Assembly (NCBI GenBank): GCA_018873225.1
Contig: JAEILZ010000002.1
Coordinates: forward strand, 5,208,001 to 5,272,000
Reading direction: 5' to 3'
DNA from: [Phialemoniopsis] sp. UDSM-2020
Lineage: Eukaryota > Ascomycota > Sordariomycetes > Thyridiales > Thyridiaceae
DNA length: 64,000 nt
The notes beneath the pieces were generated by a model. That model saw only the letters and a list, made by a program, of their open reading frames with translations. It was not told the DNA's origin and ran no database searches. Positions within the stretch are counted from its first letter, which is position 1, and every line of letters begins with the position of its first letter. A program made the translations under genes and the position numbers. Positions 23,217-34,134 of the stretch are shown piece by piece.

Positions 23217-24961
23217 CTATTCGCCGCCCTGCCCGCCCGACACGACAACCCCAGCGGCGGCGGTGTTCCTGCTCCCAGGATCGTCGTCGCCACCACCACC
23301 AACACCCCGGTCACCGCCGCCGCTGTCGCGACGACGACGAGGCTTACTAGCCGGGCTCGCGCCGCCCACCCAAAACGACACGACCACGCCGCCCGCGCAC
23401 CACACCGCCAGGGCCCACGTCATGGTCGACCAACCCTTGCCCGCGTTGACGTAGCCGGCCATGAAGCTACCAATTGTGCCGCCCAGCGCGAACGCCGTCG
23501 TGTACAGGCCGTACCCGATGCCGTAGACGCCCTTGTCGCCCCAAATCCCGGGGTTGCGCTCCGCTTTGGCCTCGATGGAGTAGGTGATCTCGGCCATAAG
23601 GGGCACGTTGCAAAATGTCGTCGACGCGCCAAGCAGGGCCAGCAGCGCGCAGAGGAGCACCTTGTGCGAGGTCGAGTCGTCGGTCACGAAGCGCATGCAG
23701 ACGAGCAAGGGCAAGGTAGCAAGGAAGCCGCCGAGGGCAGGCCAGCGGGCGCCGACGCGGTCGGACAGCATGCCGACAAGGGGGGAGAAGAAGCCTGGGA
23801 TGAAGATGCAGAAGAAGATGAGGCCGGCGGCGGTGGAGGACCAGTGGAAGGTTTCCTTGACGAATAAGGGCACGACGGTGTCGAAGGCGAACCTGCCGGG
23901 TGCAGAAAGGAGTGGTTAGCAATGTGTTCATTCTGCCGCTTTGTGGGACCGAGAAGATCGACTTACATGATGCCAGCGATGATGACACAGCCGCAAAGTG
24001 CAGCCAGCATTCGTGCGGATTTGAGGAGCGTCAGCTGGGGATGCGCTTTCTTCACTTTCTCTCGTTCGGGAGAGAGCTCTGCAGTGGGAGCAGGGGAGTC
24101 GTTCGACGTGGCCACTGGTTGGCGGTAAACCTCTTCCTTGGCTTGTGCGGTATTTGCAACACCTTGCTGCTGTTGTCTTTGCGCATTTTCTGAGACATTG
24201 GTCCCCTTTTCTGGGTCTTCTACAGCTTCACCGGCTCTGTGGCCAGGACTGGCTGATGTCGTTGCGTTCGCATCGTCACCTTCCTTAACCCACTGCCGGG
24301 CGATCTTCTTTTCGATCATCAAGAGGCGAAGCACGATGTCGAGGAAGATGAACCCAAATGCAATGTAGTACACCGCATAGTATCCTGCACCACCGTAGAT
24401 CGCACCTCCTAGTAGCGGCGACACAAATAGGCCGAGCGACAAGGAGATACTCACGTAGCCCACGCTCACGCCAATCTTGTCACCCATGGTGTCGGCCAGC
24501 AGTGCCAACCCGACACTCCAGACTATGGCGGCGCTCAGTCCTTGCAGTAATCGCCCTACCACAAGAATGGCTACTGCCTTGCCCAGGCAGAGCAATAGGG
24601 TCGAGCCTGCGAGAGCGAGCAAGCCGAGAAGCAGGGGCCATCTCCTCGATGATGTGTGGTCGGCATAGAAGCCCGCGATGGGGCTTCCTATGCAGAGAGC
24701 CCCATTGTAAATTCCTAGGAGGATAGCGTTCCAAGTCTGCACATCCTTCTCCTCGACACCAGCCTGCACTGTGAGGGAGTAGGGTATCACAGGGACGATG
24801 AGGCCGTACAGAAAGATGTCCGTGAAGATGGCAAGGCAGACAGTGGCCAGGATGAAGCTGCTCGAGGACCGAAAAGCGAGGAACAGCGGCGGTTTCGCGG
24901 TCGGCGAGTTATTCGGAGCTCCTGACAAGAAGTGCCATGTGTTCTTGAGGGCCAACTTCAT
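23217..24961 (-). CDS. MFS transporter, DHA1/vesicular-amine-transporter-like
   Basis: Minus-strand exons 24961-23967 and 23892-23217 give 556 residues, with a 74-base intron (GTAAGT, GGCAG). About 12 hydrophobic segments are visible in two bundles. The first bundle has the DHA1 pattern: FTDIFLYGLIVPVIPY in segment 1, GIYNGALCIGSPIAGFYAD with D-H-T-S-S-R-R in loop 2-3, and GRLLQGLSAAIVWSVGLALLAD. The central loop (about residues 225-310) is long, Gln/Ala/Glu-rich and probably cytosolic. The second bundle includes LVGMLSDRVGARW. The substrate is unknown; relatives export drugs, toxins or amines or load vesicles. It converges on the MOSC fusion gene, so coordinated use is possible but not shown. 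Confidence 0.87.
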
Positions 24962-25758
24962 GTCTTGAAGCCGTCTCTGAAGCCGTCTGAGAGCCTCGCC
25001 TCCACTTTACTTGATTTTCTAAGATTTTACAGTGCAACAAAGTAACAGGATTCGCAGGACCATGTTCAGTCCGGGAGCTGGCCCTTGGCTTCAATCAAAG
25101 ACAGGCAAGAAGCATCCTTCGTGATGTGTGATTCATCGGCGGAGGTCGAGCTAAAACCGTTGACATCAACGAACGAGCAAAAGTTGTCAAGCGCTTTACA
25201 TAATGAAGGTGGAGGTGCAGCACACCAGCTGCTCCGCGGGCACCGAACAGCGACCCAGCCTTGCCAAGCTAGGCATTGTATCCACTGTTCACATGGGAGT
25301 TCCCTCTGTCTAGATTCTGGCTTGCCATGATGGCTCGAACCAACGGCTTCAATTGACATTCTGATGGTGATGATACGAATCTGGTGTTTCGATGTGGTAA
25401 AAGTCAAAGTCAACTCCCTTTAGAAGAGTGCATGGTTGCACAACTTAATTCATGGTTAATGTAGGACGGCAATGCTCCCTGCATAAATGAATTCCAGCAA
25501 TGAGGACCTTATCGATAAGTCCCATCCCGTCTCTGAATCAATGAAGTGGACGGCTTTTGGGCTGAACCAATGGTGCATTGATCAAGACGGGTAATTGTGG
25601 AGCCATTGATATTCTCACCATTAAAAAAAGTTCACTGCTGCATTTCAAGATGGCAAAGTTCAAAGCCAGCAGTGCGACAAAATCTCATCACAGTACACCC
25701 GGAGTTTCAGAGTTGTAAATTACATCGCTGGAGATCATTCAGGTCGTTCTCTTACATC
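24962..25758. other. Divergent promoter region MFS / RRP7
   Basis: 797 bases between divergent genes. No motif-bearing frame. The RRP7 frame is open upstream of its ATG to about 25597 but has no earlier ATG. Confidence 0.55.
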
Positions 25759-26706
25759 ATGGCCCCCATACCAAAGTCCATAGGGGACTTTGCCGTTCTC
25801 CCAGTCTCAATCCCACCTCTGCCGTCTTTCCCCAAGACGGTCACTCACCACATCTACGTGCGCAAGAATGCGCCCAAGAATCCGACGCCAGATGACGAGC
25901 GGAGCCTCTTTCTCACAAATGTCCCGATAGACAGTACAGAAGCACACTTCCGTGCTCTTTTCGCCGCTCTAGTCGGCGCTGGCAGATTTGAGTCTATCTC
26001 ATTTGAAGATGAGAAGAAGAAGGACGGCCAATCCTCAGCCATACAACCCGGCCAAGCTGCCAGGCTAACGGCTCTCTCAAAAAAGAGGAAGCGAGATGAA
26101 GCCGAGGCCGAGGAAGCGCAGGAAGAAGAAGCCGCGCGGTTACTGGAGACGTGGTCTCGCCCTCTACACAGGAGCGGAAGCACAGCGGTGGTCTTGCTAG
26201 CCGACGAGAAGAGCGCGGATCTTGTCCTCAAGACTATCACCAAACTTCACAAAACCAAGAAGTACCCGGTCTGGGGAGAGGGAGTTTCGAGCAAGGTGCC
26301 TGCCATGGGCTCAGCATGGCTCAGATCGCACAACCGGATGGCGTACCCCGACAAACTCGCCGTCCAGAGCGCGGTGGATGCTTTCTTCACCGTCTTCAAC
26401 ACAAGGGAGAAGGAGGCGGCTGAGATGGCCAAGAGGTTGCGCAACGAGCCCGACGAGGACGGATTCGTTACTGTGACTCGCGGAGGACGGAATGGACCGG
26501 CTGGCAAATCCGAGGCCGAGGAGGCACGGCAGAAGATGCTGGCTAAGCAGGAGCAGAAGAAGTCGGAGATGACCAACTTCTACCGCTTCCAGCTCCGCGA
26601 GCGCAAGAAGGAAGAACAGGCTGAGCTGCTGAAGAAGTTTGACGAGGATCGCAAGAAGGTGGCTGCGATGAGGGAAAAGAGGGGGAAATTCAGGCCGGAG
26701 GCGTGA
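25759..26706 (+). CDS. RRP7: Ribosomal RNA-processing protein Rrp7
   Basis: Intronless, 315 residues. Rrp7 belongs to the UTP-C/CURI complex of the small-subunit processome in the nucleolus and is needed for 18S rRNA maturation. The N-terminal part holds the Rrp7 RRM-like fold (HHIYVRKN, SLFLTNVPIDSTEAHFRALF) interrupted by a Lys/Glu-rich insertion (about 95-130), then GSTAVVLLADEKSADLVLK. The C-terminal Rrp7A region is clear: DAFFTVFNTREKEAAEMAKR, DEDGFVTVTRGGR, and the terminal helix block NFYRFQLRERKKEEQAELLKKF with a basic end. ATG 25759 in ACATCATGG is the first ATG of the frame and starts the conserved part. Confidence 0.93.
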   Translation: MAPIPKSIGDFAVLPVSIPPLPSFPKTVTHHIYVRKNAPKNPTPDDERSLFLTNVPIDSTEAHFRALFAALVGAGRFESISFEDEKKKDGQSSAIQPGQAARLTALSKKRKRDEAEAEEAQEEEAARLLETWSRPLHRSGSTAVVLLADEKSADLVLKTITKLHKTKKYPVWGEGVSSKVPAMGSAWLRSHNRMAYPDKLAVQSAVDAFFTVFNTREKEAAEMAKRLRNEPDEDGFVTVTRGGRNGPAGKSEAEEARQKMLAKQEQKKSEMTNFYRFQLRERKKEEQAELLKKFDEDRKKVAAMREKRGKFRPEA

Positions 26707-27754
26707 ACATGCACTCTGGGGATGAAGTGCATACCGCCGATTACCTCGTACAGACCGCTAAGGTAATCCTTTGCACCCTTGGAACTGGCCTGATTTTAAG
26801 GTCAGAGTCGCAATCCGAGTGAGTAGCCTTGTTCTCATTACCGTTTCCCCCATACCAGACCATGATGATGCTGCGGGGCCATCAGAGATCCGGATATCAG
26901 GGGTAACCTTGGTCTTCCGGATCGAAGATGAAGAAAACCGCATTACAAACAATCTTCTCAACCATCTCTGAAACACATGAATTATCTCCCAAAGTTTCAA
27001 CTTCTTGATTGGCCTTCTGCTGACGTCAATAGCATATTCTAGGCTTTGCTCCTCAAAGAAGGACTGTAGTTGCCTTGTCCTGGCTCCCGCCAAGAGAAGA
27101 TGGGCGGCAAGCAAAGACAAGTTGCCAATAAACACAGATGATACCCTGGTCATGGACCAACGATTCAATGAAATCATTCAAAATACATCATATAAAAAGT
27201 TGACGTGGTCATATCTCCGCTTGGCACTTTGAAAACATACCTAGCTAGCCATTTTGATGGGTGTCGAAAATAAAGCTCCAGCATGCTCACATCAAAAACA
27301 GTATTCCCCTTCGAGAGACAGACGAATGCGACAAGCATCAAGTCTTATGCCCAAACACGAAACAGCCACATCCAACATGGTCTTCTCTTGGGTCGGGTCG
27401 TAATTGGCGTTGTACTGGTCAATGCAATGAAAGAGTCCCAGGGTTACACGTGGGAGAGTGGGTCGGGCTTGCTACCACAGCAACCGCGACTGAAGCTGGG
27501 GGGCTAAACAAACACATGCCACAATTTCAAGGGCCTCAAATCACGCAAGGGTATTGATACAGTACGTACTTTACGTACAATACATGCAGCCTGGTCCAAA
27601 TTGGTCATCCCCACCTGTCCCGCTTTGGATCTTGTCAATAATTTGCAAATTGAAACTTATACAAACAAAACTACCTTCAGGATCCGAGCGCGACGACAGC
27701 CGCCTGCATTCCCATACATCCGAAGCCCGGAATGACCAGAGCAGGTAGACCGCA
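26707..27754. other. Intergenic between RRP7 and the ADIP-domain gene
   Basis: About 1.05 kb, AT-rich. A 139-codon minus-strand frame at 26758-27177 has no motif. The last 150 bases or so should be the leader of the downstream gene. Confidence 0.55.
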
Positions 27755-30476
27755 ATGATCGAGACCGAAAACCTGCGTACAGCGTCGCTGTACATCAACA
27801 ACCAGCTGCTGTCGCGCGGACTGCTTCGCGATGGTCAGAGCATCGACTTTGCCGACCCCGGCAAGGGCGGCGATTTCGCTGCCGCTATGGGCAAGGTCAT
27901 GAGCGTGGTCAACGACTTGATTCTAAGGCGTGATGTAAGTTTTCCATGATCTTCTTTGTAAACGTGGCGCATGCATGACCGTGTCTTCCGTCCTTGCTCC
28001 CGATTCTAATGATGGCAAAACGACACAGCGCGATGCCGAACACCGGGAGTCTCTCTCCACCACCCTGCGCACCGTTCGTGCCGAGTCTCTGAAGCAGACC
28101 AACGACCTGCAGCGCCTGCAAGAGAGACACGCCGAGTCGCAGCGCAAACTCAACATCAGCACGGCATCCGAAGAGTCCCTACGCGCACAACTTCGAGCTG
28201 CCGAGTCTGGCGCGGCCCGACTCAAGGATGAGGCCGCCAAAGCCAAGGCGCTCTGCGCCCAAACGCGCGCAGCTTGCGCCAACGAGGTGCGGAAGCGAGA
28301 CCGCCAAATCGAAGGTCTGAAGAAGGCTGTCGCAGATGCTGGAAGGGCACGGGGCGAGCGTAAAAACCCTGGGATCACGACTATCACGGTGACAGGCGAG
28401 ATCGGTGGTGACGATACGACCAGCATGGGTGCGACGCCGAGCAAGCTGAGCCAGCAACAAGAAGAAGAGTACGATATGCTGAGGCAGGAGACGAACTCGT
28501 TCCTTGCCGAGTTGGCGCGAAGTTTGAGCGAGGAGAACGAGACGCTCGTTGCGCTGGTGAAGAAGACAACTCAGAACTTGAAAGAGATGAGTGGGTTCTC
28601 TGACCAAGATACCGCCGTCGAAGGAGACGGCCATGTGGTCCAACTAAGGCCGAACCCTGAGGAGATGGTGGCCGAGGTTGATGCATTGCTGGATCATCTA
28701 CGTACAATCCTGACGAACCCTTCATTCGTGCCCATCGAGGAGGTGGTTGTACGCGACGAGGAGATCCACCGCCTGCGTGTGGGCTGGGAGCAGATGGAGA
28801 GTCGCTGGCAGGAGGCTGTCCATCTGATCGACGGCTGGCGCCGTAGAATGGCGCTGAGCGGACGTCCAGTCAACATGGAGGAGCTCAAGATGGGCCTACG
28901 CCTCAGCCCTGTGCGCGTCAAGGACGTTGCGGAGACTGCACAAGGCTTGGGGCAGCGTCTGGCCACACTGCAAGAAGACGAGGAGGTTAGCGAGATGATC
29001 CAACAATCTCCCAGTCCCTCAGACTCACTGCATCTCATACCTGCGCCCCCACACTATGAAGGCCTCGAGGACAGTGACTCTGAGTCTAGCATCTTCGAGG
29101 ATGACGTCGATATGGGCGAGCTGGAGGCAGACGAGCCTAATGTGCAAGTCTTGGCGCAGTCCACGATGCTGCAGCAATCTCTCGACTCTTCGCCGCTACC
29201 ACCGCCTCCCGAGCTCAGCCCGCTGAAGGATAACTACTCGTCGGGCAACAAGGGTGGGCTGAATGCTGTCAGAAAGGCAGAGAAGTCACACAAGCGCCCG
29301 GGAGACTTCACTACTATCGTCGAGGAGAAGACGTGGGAGGTTGCTGCCGTCGAAACCGAGGAGAAACCTCCACCGCCTCCTCCGCATGCCGAGAAGAAAA
29401 AGCCCGAACGGCCACCACCTGCAGAGAAGAAGAAGGTGACCGAGCCAGTCGCGCCGCCACCAATGCGAGATCCACTCCCTTGTCAGATGCCTTTGGCGAA
29501 TGCTCGACGCCGCCCGGCGTCTGCCGCTTCAGATTCGTCCACAGACGAACTTAGCCTTGTCAGACCAGTCGAACCGTCTCCATCAACCCGCCCGGCAAGA
29601 CAAGCAGTTAAAAAGGTCGCCTCCACTGCTTCGCTCAAACAGAAAGAGCAGCAAACGAAACACGTGTCACCCAAGGACAAGGCCGGAGTTGCGGCGCCAA
29701 AGCAACAGACGTCAACCCGGCCCTCATCGCGAACGACCACAACGACTACGAGTAATACTAGGACAGCCACAAGGCCTTCCCGTCCGACCACTACTCGCGG
29801 TCGCGACGAGACCGCGCGCAAGGAGTTACCACTTCACTCGACTAGACCAACACCACCTGCTACTTCCACCGCCGCGTCCTCTGCTTCTAGCACCGACGCG
29901 ACTATAGCTGCACCAGCGCCAGTGCCGGCATCAGCAGCAGCATCATCGTCTACCACCGAAATGCCACCGCCTCCAGTACCAGCGGCAGACTCCCGGCCTC
30001 GTTCTCGCTCACGCTCACCAGCCAAGGTCAATTCCCGCCTCCCGCGCGCCGCTAACGCCGTGCCGCAGAGCCCGGCCTTGACGACCGCAAACATCGCCGC
30101 CAAGCTCGCCGCCTCGGAGCGCGACGCAGACGCTGCGCGTGTGCGGGCAAAACTTCGAGCAGCACGCCTGGGTAGGCAAAATCCCGGCACCACCGCCGCC
30201 CCAGAGGAGCAGCCCAAGAGCAGTACCAGCGAGGGCGACCCCGTCAAGAGGAGGAGAAGTGGGGCTCAGAAAGCTGGCCCCGTGGAAGACCCAGCAGAGG
30301 TGCCGCTCCCGGAAGAGGCCCCGGAGGAGGAGCAGGAGCTCAAGGTGGAGAAGCCGCGGAAGCGAGAGAGGAGGGTGAGCAAGGCTGCGTCGAGAAGGCG
30401 GAGCACGCTTAACCCCTGGGAGCTGGAGAGCTTGATGACTGGGGGCGCCGGGGTACCGGCTTCGCCTGGGAAGTAA
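27755..30476 (+). CDS. ADIP-domain coiled-coil protein (NIMA-interactive TINA / Msd1 / SSX2IP type)
   Basis: Exons 27755-27934 and 28029-30476 give 875 residues; the 94-base intron has a GTAAGT donor and CACAG acceptor and falls exactly between codons. The N-terminal 60 residues (ENLRTASLYINNQLLSRGLL) begin the afadin/alpha-actinin-binding (ADIP) domain, followed by a coiled coil at about 60-150 and DMLRQETNSFLAELARSLSEENETL. Relatives are A. nidulans TINA, which binds the mitotic kinase NIMA, and S. pombe Msd1 at the spindle pole. The second half (about 400-780) is low-complexity Pro/Ser/Thr/Ala with phosphorylation-type clusters, then a basic C-terminal segment. A role in microtubule anchoring at spindle poles is inferred from relatives. 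Confidence 0.82.
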
Positions 30477-30752
30477 TGGGACTAGAGAAAAGGAACGGGA
30501 TCGAGGTTGGGTAGGCCGGACAGGATATGGCATGGCTGGATTGGACGGGATGGGTCAGGGAGGGGCGTCTTGAGGAGGGGATTGTGTTTCATCAGTACAA
30601 AATTATCGTTCTCTGGATTCATTAGAGATGATGTGTCATGAGTGCACGAGTTTTATGAAAAATCTAATTCTCAATATATATGATGCTTTGGAAGTGGATG
30701 ACCGGGGACCAAAAGTCATCGATGACGATGCCAACTGCAAGCGAACAGGACT

Positions 30753-31348
30753 TTACGAAGTGAGCCACTTCTTGTTGGATGCAATGCTTTCAGTGCGGTG
30801 TTGAATCATGAAGTAGTTGTCACCTCTTGAAGTGTCTCTCGGAGCAATTTTCCTCTTCAGCTGGCCAATCTCTCTTCTCCTGACCAGGGCTAGAGAGGGT
30901 GGGATGTCCAGCAGCTTAGCTCGGTAGCGGGCTTCTTCGGCAGTTTGGCTTCCGTAGATGTTACGAAGCCGAACGTCAGAGAAGCTCACGTTTGCCTTGG
31001 AGGCTGGCGTGTTTTCTTGCCTGTAGGGTCTGCCGACTCGAGCACCTTATAGAGGGCTTTGTATGTGTGGTGGCAAGTCGTGTTGAATATCCGGATCCGA
31101 AGGCTGGTCAGCTTTCTTTTTTTTTCTTTCCGCCGCAGAGCCATCTGTATCTCTCGCTCGTCGATGCCTGGCCGCTGGTTCCTTTCGTCGTCGTTTGTTT
31201 TGGTACAACTTCGTCACAATCCGAGTCCTCGGAGTTCTCTGATGGACTGCGGCAGGAGCCGGCGGAGGGCCAAAACTGCCTTGGGGCGAGGAGTGTTCGC
31301 TTCAAGCTCCTTGGCCGCAGCTTCTCGTCGGACCGCCAGTATGTTGCC
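30753..31348 (-). pseudogene. Decayed protein gene with a premature stop and a frameshift
   Basis: On the minus strand a protein-like frame runs 31348-31217 (includes ALRRLLPQSIRELRGLG), meets TGA at 31216-31214, and continues in the same frame 31213-30989 (includes GIDEREIQMALRRKEKK and YKALYKVLESADP) to another stop. The natural continuation is in a different frame, open from about 31046 to the stop at 30753 (includes SFSDVRLRNIYGSQTAEEAR and LALVRRREIGQLKRK). No intron of normal size joins the two frames. I do not recognise the family. An alternative is a live gene with splicing that I misread; a 111-codon ATG frame at 31443-31108 overlaps in a third phase. Confidence 0.45.
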
Positions 31349-31521
31349 TCATATGTGTTGAGTAGGACAATGAGTTTCACATCAAGTTCGCAAGCATCGT
31401 TGTTTTCTTTTGACACCCAGTCAATGAAATACACAGTGGTCATGAAGTGATTGAATTATTAGCGTAAAAAGGGGGTATATATGTTTCATGAATCATCAGA
31501 GAGAAGAGCCCCTACACGAGC

Positions 31522-34134
31522 TCAAAAGTCACCAGTACGGCGAGACACAAAGTTGTCAGCCTCAGCAACTGGGAGGTCCGGGTAAGGGAAGACAGGAGGC
31601 CGGTAAGGCGCCTTCGTCCGGACGATGTTGACGCCCTTGGCCGCCGCCAAGGCAAGGACCTTATCCATCTGCACGCCTTGGAGGCAGTCTTGGTACACCG
31701 TCTTGACCCGGTTCGAGCCCTCCACGTCGGTTGCCGTTCGCTCCAACAGCTCCAAGATCGTCTCCGGCGCGCCGTCAAACTTCTGTGGGTAGACCGACAC
31801 GTTCTCCACGTTGGTGAACTTCGAGAGCCAGTCCAAGAAGGGCCTGCCGGTGTAAGGGCTACGATATGACATGACGTTATCAAAGCGGAAGTCGTAGAAC
31901 CCAAGGGTCCGAACATTGCTGGTGTCTTCAAGGTTCTTGAAGAAATCAACGGGATTTGGCGTGTCCGGGATGGGCTCGCCGCCGAGCTCTAGCGTGTGCA
32001 ATGTTCCAGATTTCAAACCTGGGCGGATGCACATAGCAAGCTCCTCAGGGTTGACGCTGCCGCGGCATCGGAATACCTCCAGATGGTTGTAGTCCGGGAA
32101 ACCCACTTCATCCGGATCCTCTGCGTGTAAACGCACCGGCTGGTGAGAGAGTACATCTGTGCACACTCCTTCATTCCTTGATAGAATGTCGAGGACCCTC
32201 AATTTGGAGCTGAATCGAGGAAATGCTCTCGGAGTCGGCCTGCGATGGCGGTCATCCGCTCGGACATGAGGGCCGACAATAAAAACCTCAAGGTCTTCCC
32301 ACTGCGGCACACATTCTTCGAAGAGGACTCTGCTGGGCCGAACGATGCATTTGTCGATAAACAATTGCTTGATCGCGGGGAGTGCCTGCACCAGTGAATC
32401 CTGGTTACAAGATCTGGTTAGCAGATGCTTACATCACTAATCAAGAGACCACTTACCATGACTAAAAGCAGTGCGCCATGCTCATCAAGAGCATGGTGAT
32501 TCGATGGATCGGTTCCCATGATCAGTTTGAGCCGAGTGAGAGATGGTAAGCTGGGCATGTATTGGGTCTGATATGAAGTGCCAATCAGATGGAGTTCATT
32601 CAGAGATTCCGCCATGTTGAGCATCATCTGATTCGCCAGAGTTGGGTTCGCATCGACGATATTCTCAAGTCGTAAGGTATGCACCTCGGAAAGAGCCTCA
32701 TTACGGCGAGCTGCAAAGGAGTGGGGATTGTACAACAAGGATTGCGAGCCGCCCCAATGTGGATGGGAGGTTGCGAGATCGACCACCTTCAAGCGCGGAA
32801 GATTGGCCAGCAGACAATCCAACTTCTTACTGTCCAATCGAAGGGAAGAACAGTGACGGATGTACAGTTCCTCGGTATCCTGAGAGCAGACTTGCACCAC
32901 ATCAGATACTGCTCTGAGCGGCGGGTTCATGCCCTTGGTGAAATCTAGCGTCTTGTAGTGCAAGCCCGAGGTGAGCATGGCTCGCCATGTCTTGGAAACA
33001 CGTCTCTGAAGGCTGCACGTGCGAAGTTAGCTTATTATTCATCCGCATTCCTGGTACCGACTGTGGCAACAACTTACATGAGATCTCTTAAAGACAGATG
33101 ATTGAAGATCTGTATCTGTAGCTCCTGAGGGAGGTGGGCGATCAGATCGAACCGTGCAAGCTTCCCGAAGTTCCGTTGCATAATCTATGGAGACTTAGCT
33201 CTGTGAACCCAGGTGAATCAAGACCAAGGCAAGGAGAGAGAAGCACAGTGGCATTTAATATAGGGGGGTGGTGACACACCTTGATCTTGTCCTGATCCGC
33301 ACCAGGACGGTCAGGACTGGCATTGTGAAGCCCTTGCCTCAAGATCGCCGCAGGAGGCAGCCGGACAATCTCACTAAGCCGACGCAGCATCTGAGCAAAC
33401 CTCATGTAACCCTTGAGTTCCACCATCAGCTACTCAATCCGGACTAACGAGGAAATTTGCATGTCAATTTTGATTGCAACTTACTTCAGGGGAATGGGGT
33501 GCCGCTGTGATCATCCGTGTGGCATACTCCATGGATTGGTCGAGCCCTCCCTGTGCCAAATATACCACAGAGAGGCCATCCAGGGCAGCGATGTGATCTT
33601 GCTGCGAGCAACGGGTCTGGGACGAACCGCACTGGCAAGCCAGGTTGGTCATGTCCTGGAATGTCTTCAGGTCAAGTGAGTAGAGACCTTGGTAGCCCTT
33701 TTCGGTGACAGTCGTAGAGAGCCGGCCAACCCTTAGCATCGATGCACGTAGGTAGTTTCTGCAGCTACAGTTCTCATTGATGTCTCCGAGATCATTGACA
33801 TCGCATCCTTGCTCTTCGAGCTGGTATCGCTGAGCTTTCCGGCATTTGCAGTACCACAGAGCCTATGGAAGTCAGTGGATGAGACCCTTGACAAGCATCC
33901 ATTTTGCTCTTCATCAGGGCAAAAGAAGAATGAGACGAAGAAAAAAAATGAATAGCCTACCCTCTGAAAACCTTTGATAGCTTTATCAAACTTCTTGTCG
34001 CGGTAGTACTTGAGGCTCTGTTCGATGGCCTTGGCCATTGCAGATGGCGTCTTCCTCTTCTGTTCATCTTGAAGAGCCTTCCTGTGCGCATCATCAGGCG
34101 CCTTCCGCTTGCGCGGAACAAGGCTGGACGACAT
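31522..34134 (-). CDS. TPR / F-box / leucine-rich-repeat protein
   Basis: Six minus-strand exons, 34134-33961, 33862-33485, 33429-33280, 33184-33078, 33012-32457 and 32400-31522, join in frame to 747 residues. The N-terminus has a basic patch (PRKRKAPDD), then TPR-like helices (SLKYYRDKKFDKAIKGFQR; YLAQGGLDQSMEYATRMI) around a Cys-rich insert (WYCKCRK, CQCGSSQTRCS) typical of this family. The F-box is at about residues 245-290, LIAHLPQELQIQIFNHLSLRDL, continuing as RRVSKTWRAML across an intron. The remainder is a leucine-rich-repeat array (LPRLKVVDLATS, LSEVHTLRLENI, LPSLTRLKLI). It should be a substrate receptor of an SCF ubiquitin ligase; S. pombe Pof3 has a similar order, but orthology is not claimed. 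The 33430-33484 acceptor is GAGTAG and the 33185-33279 donor GTGTGT, both acceptable. Confidence 0.84.

Noticed and set aside
31108..31443. 111-codon minus-strand ATG frame as a live gene
   Set aside because: It overlaps the decayed gene in another phase and ends in a poly-Lys/stop; the other frame has the more protein-like sequence from 31348 on. It remains a possible alternative.
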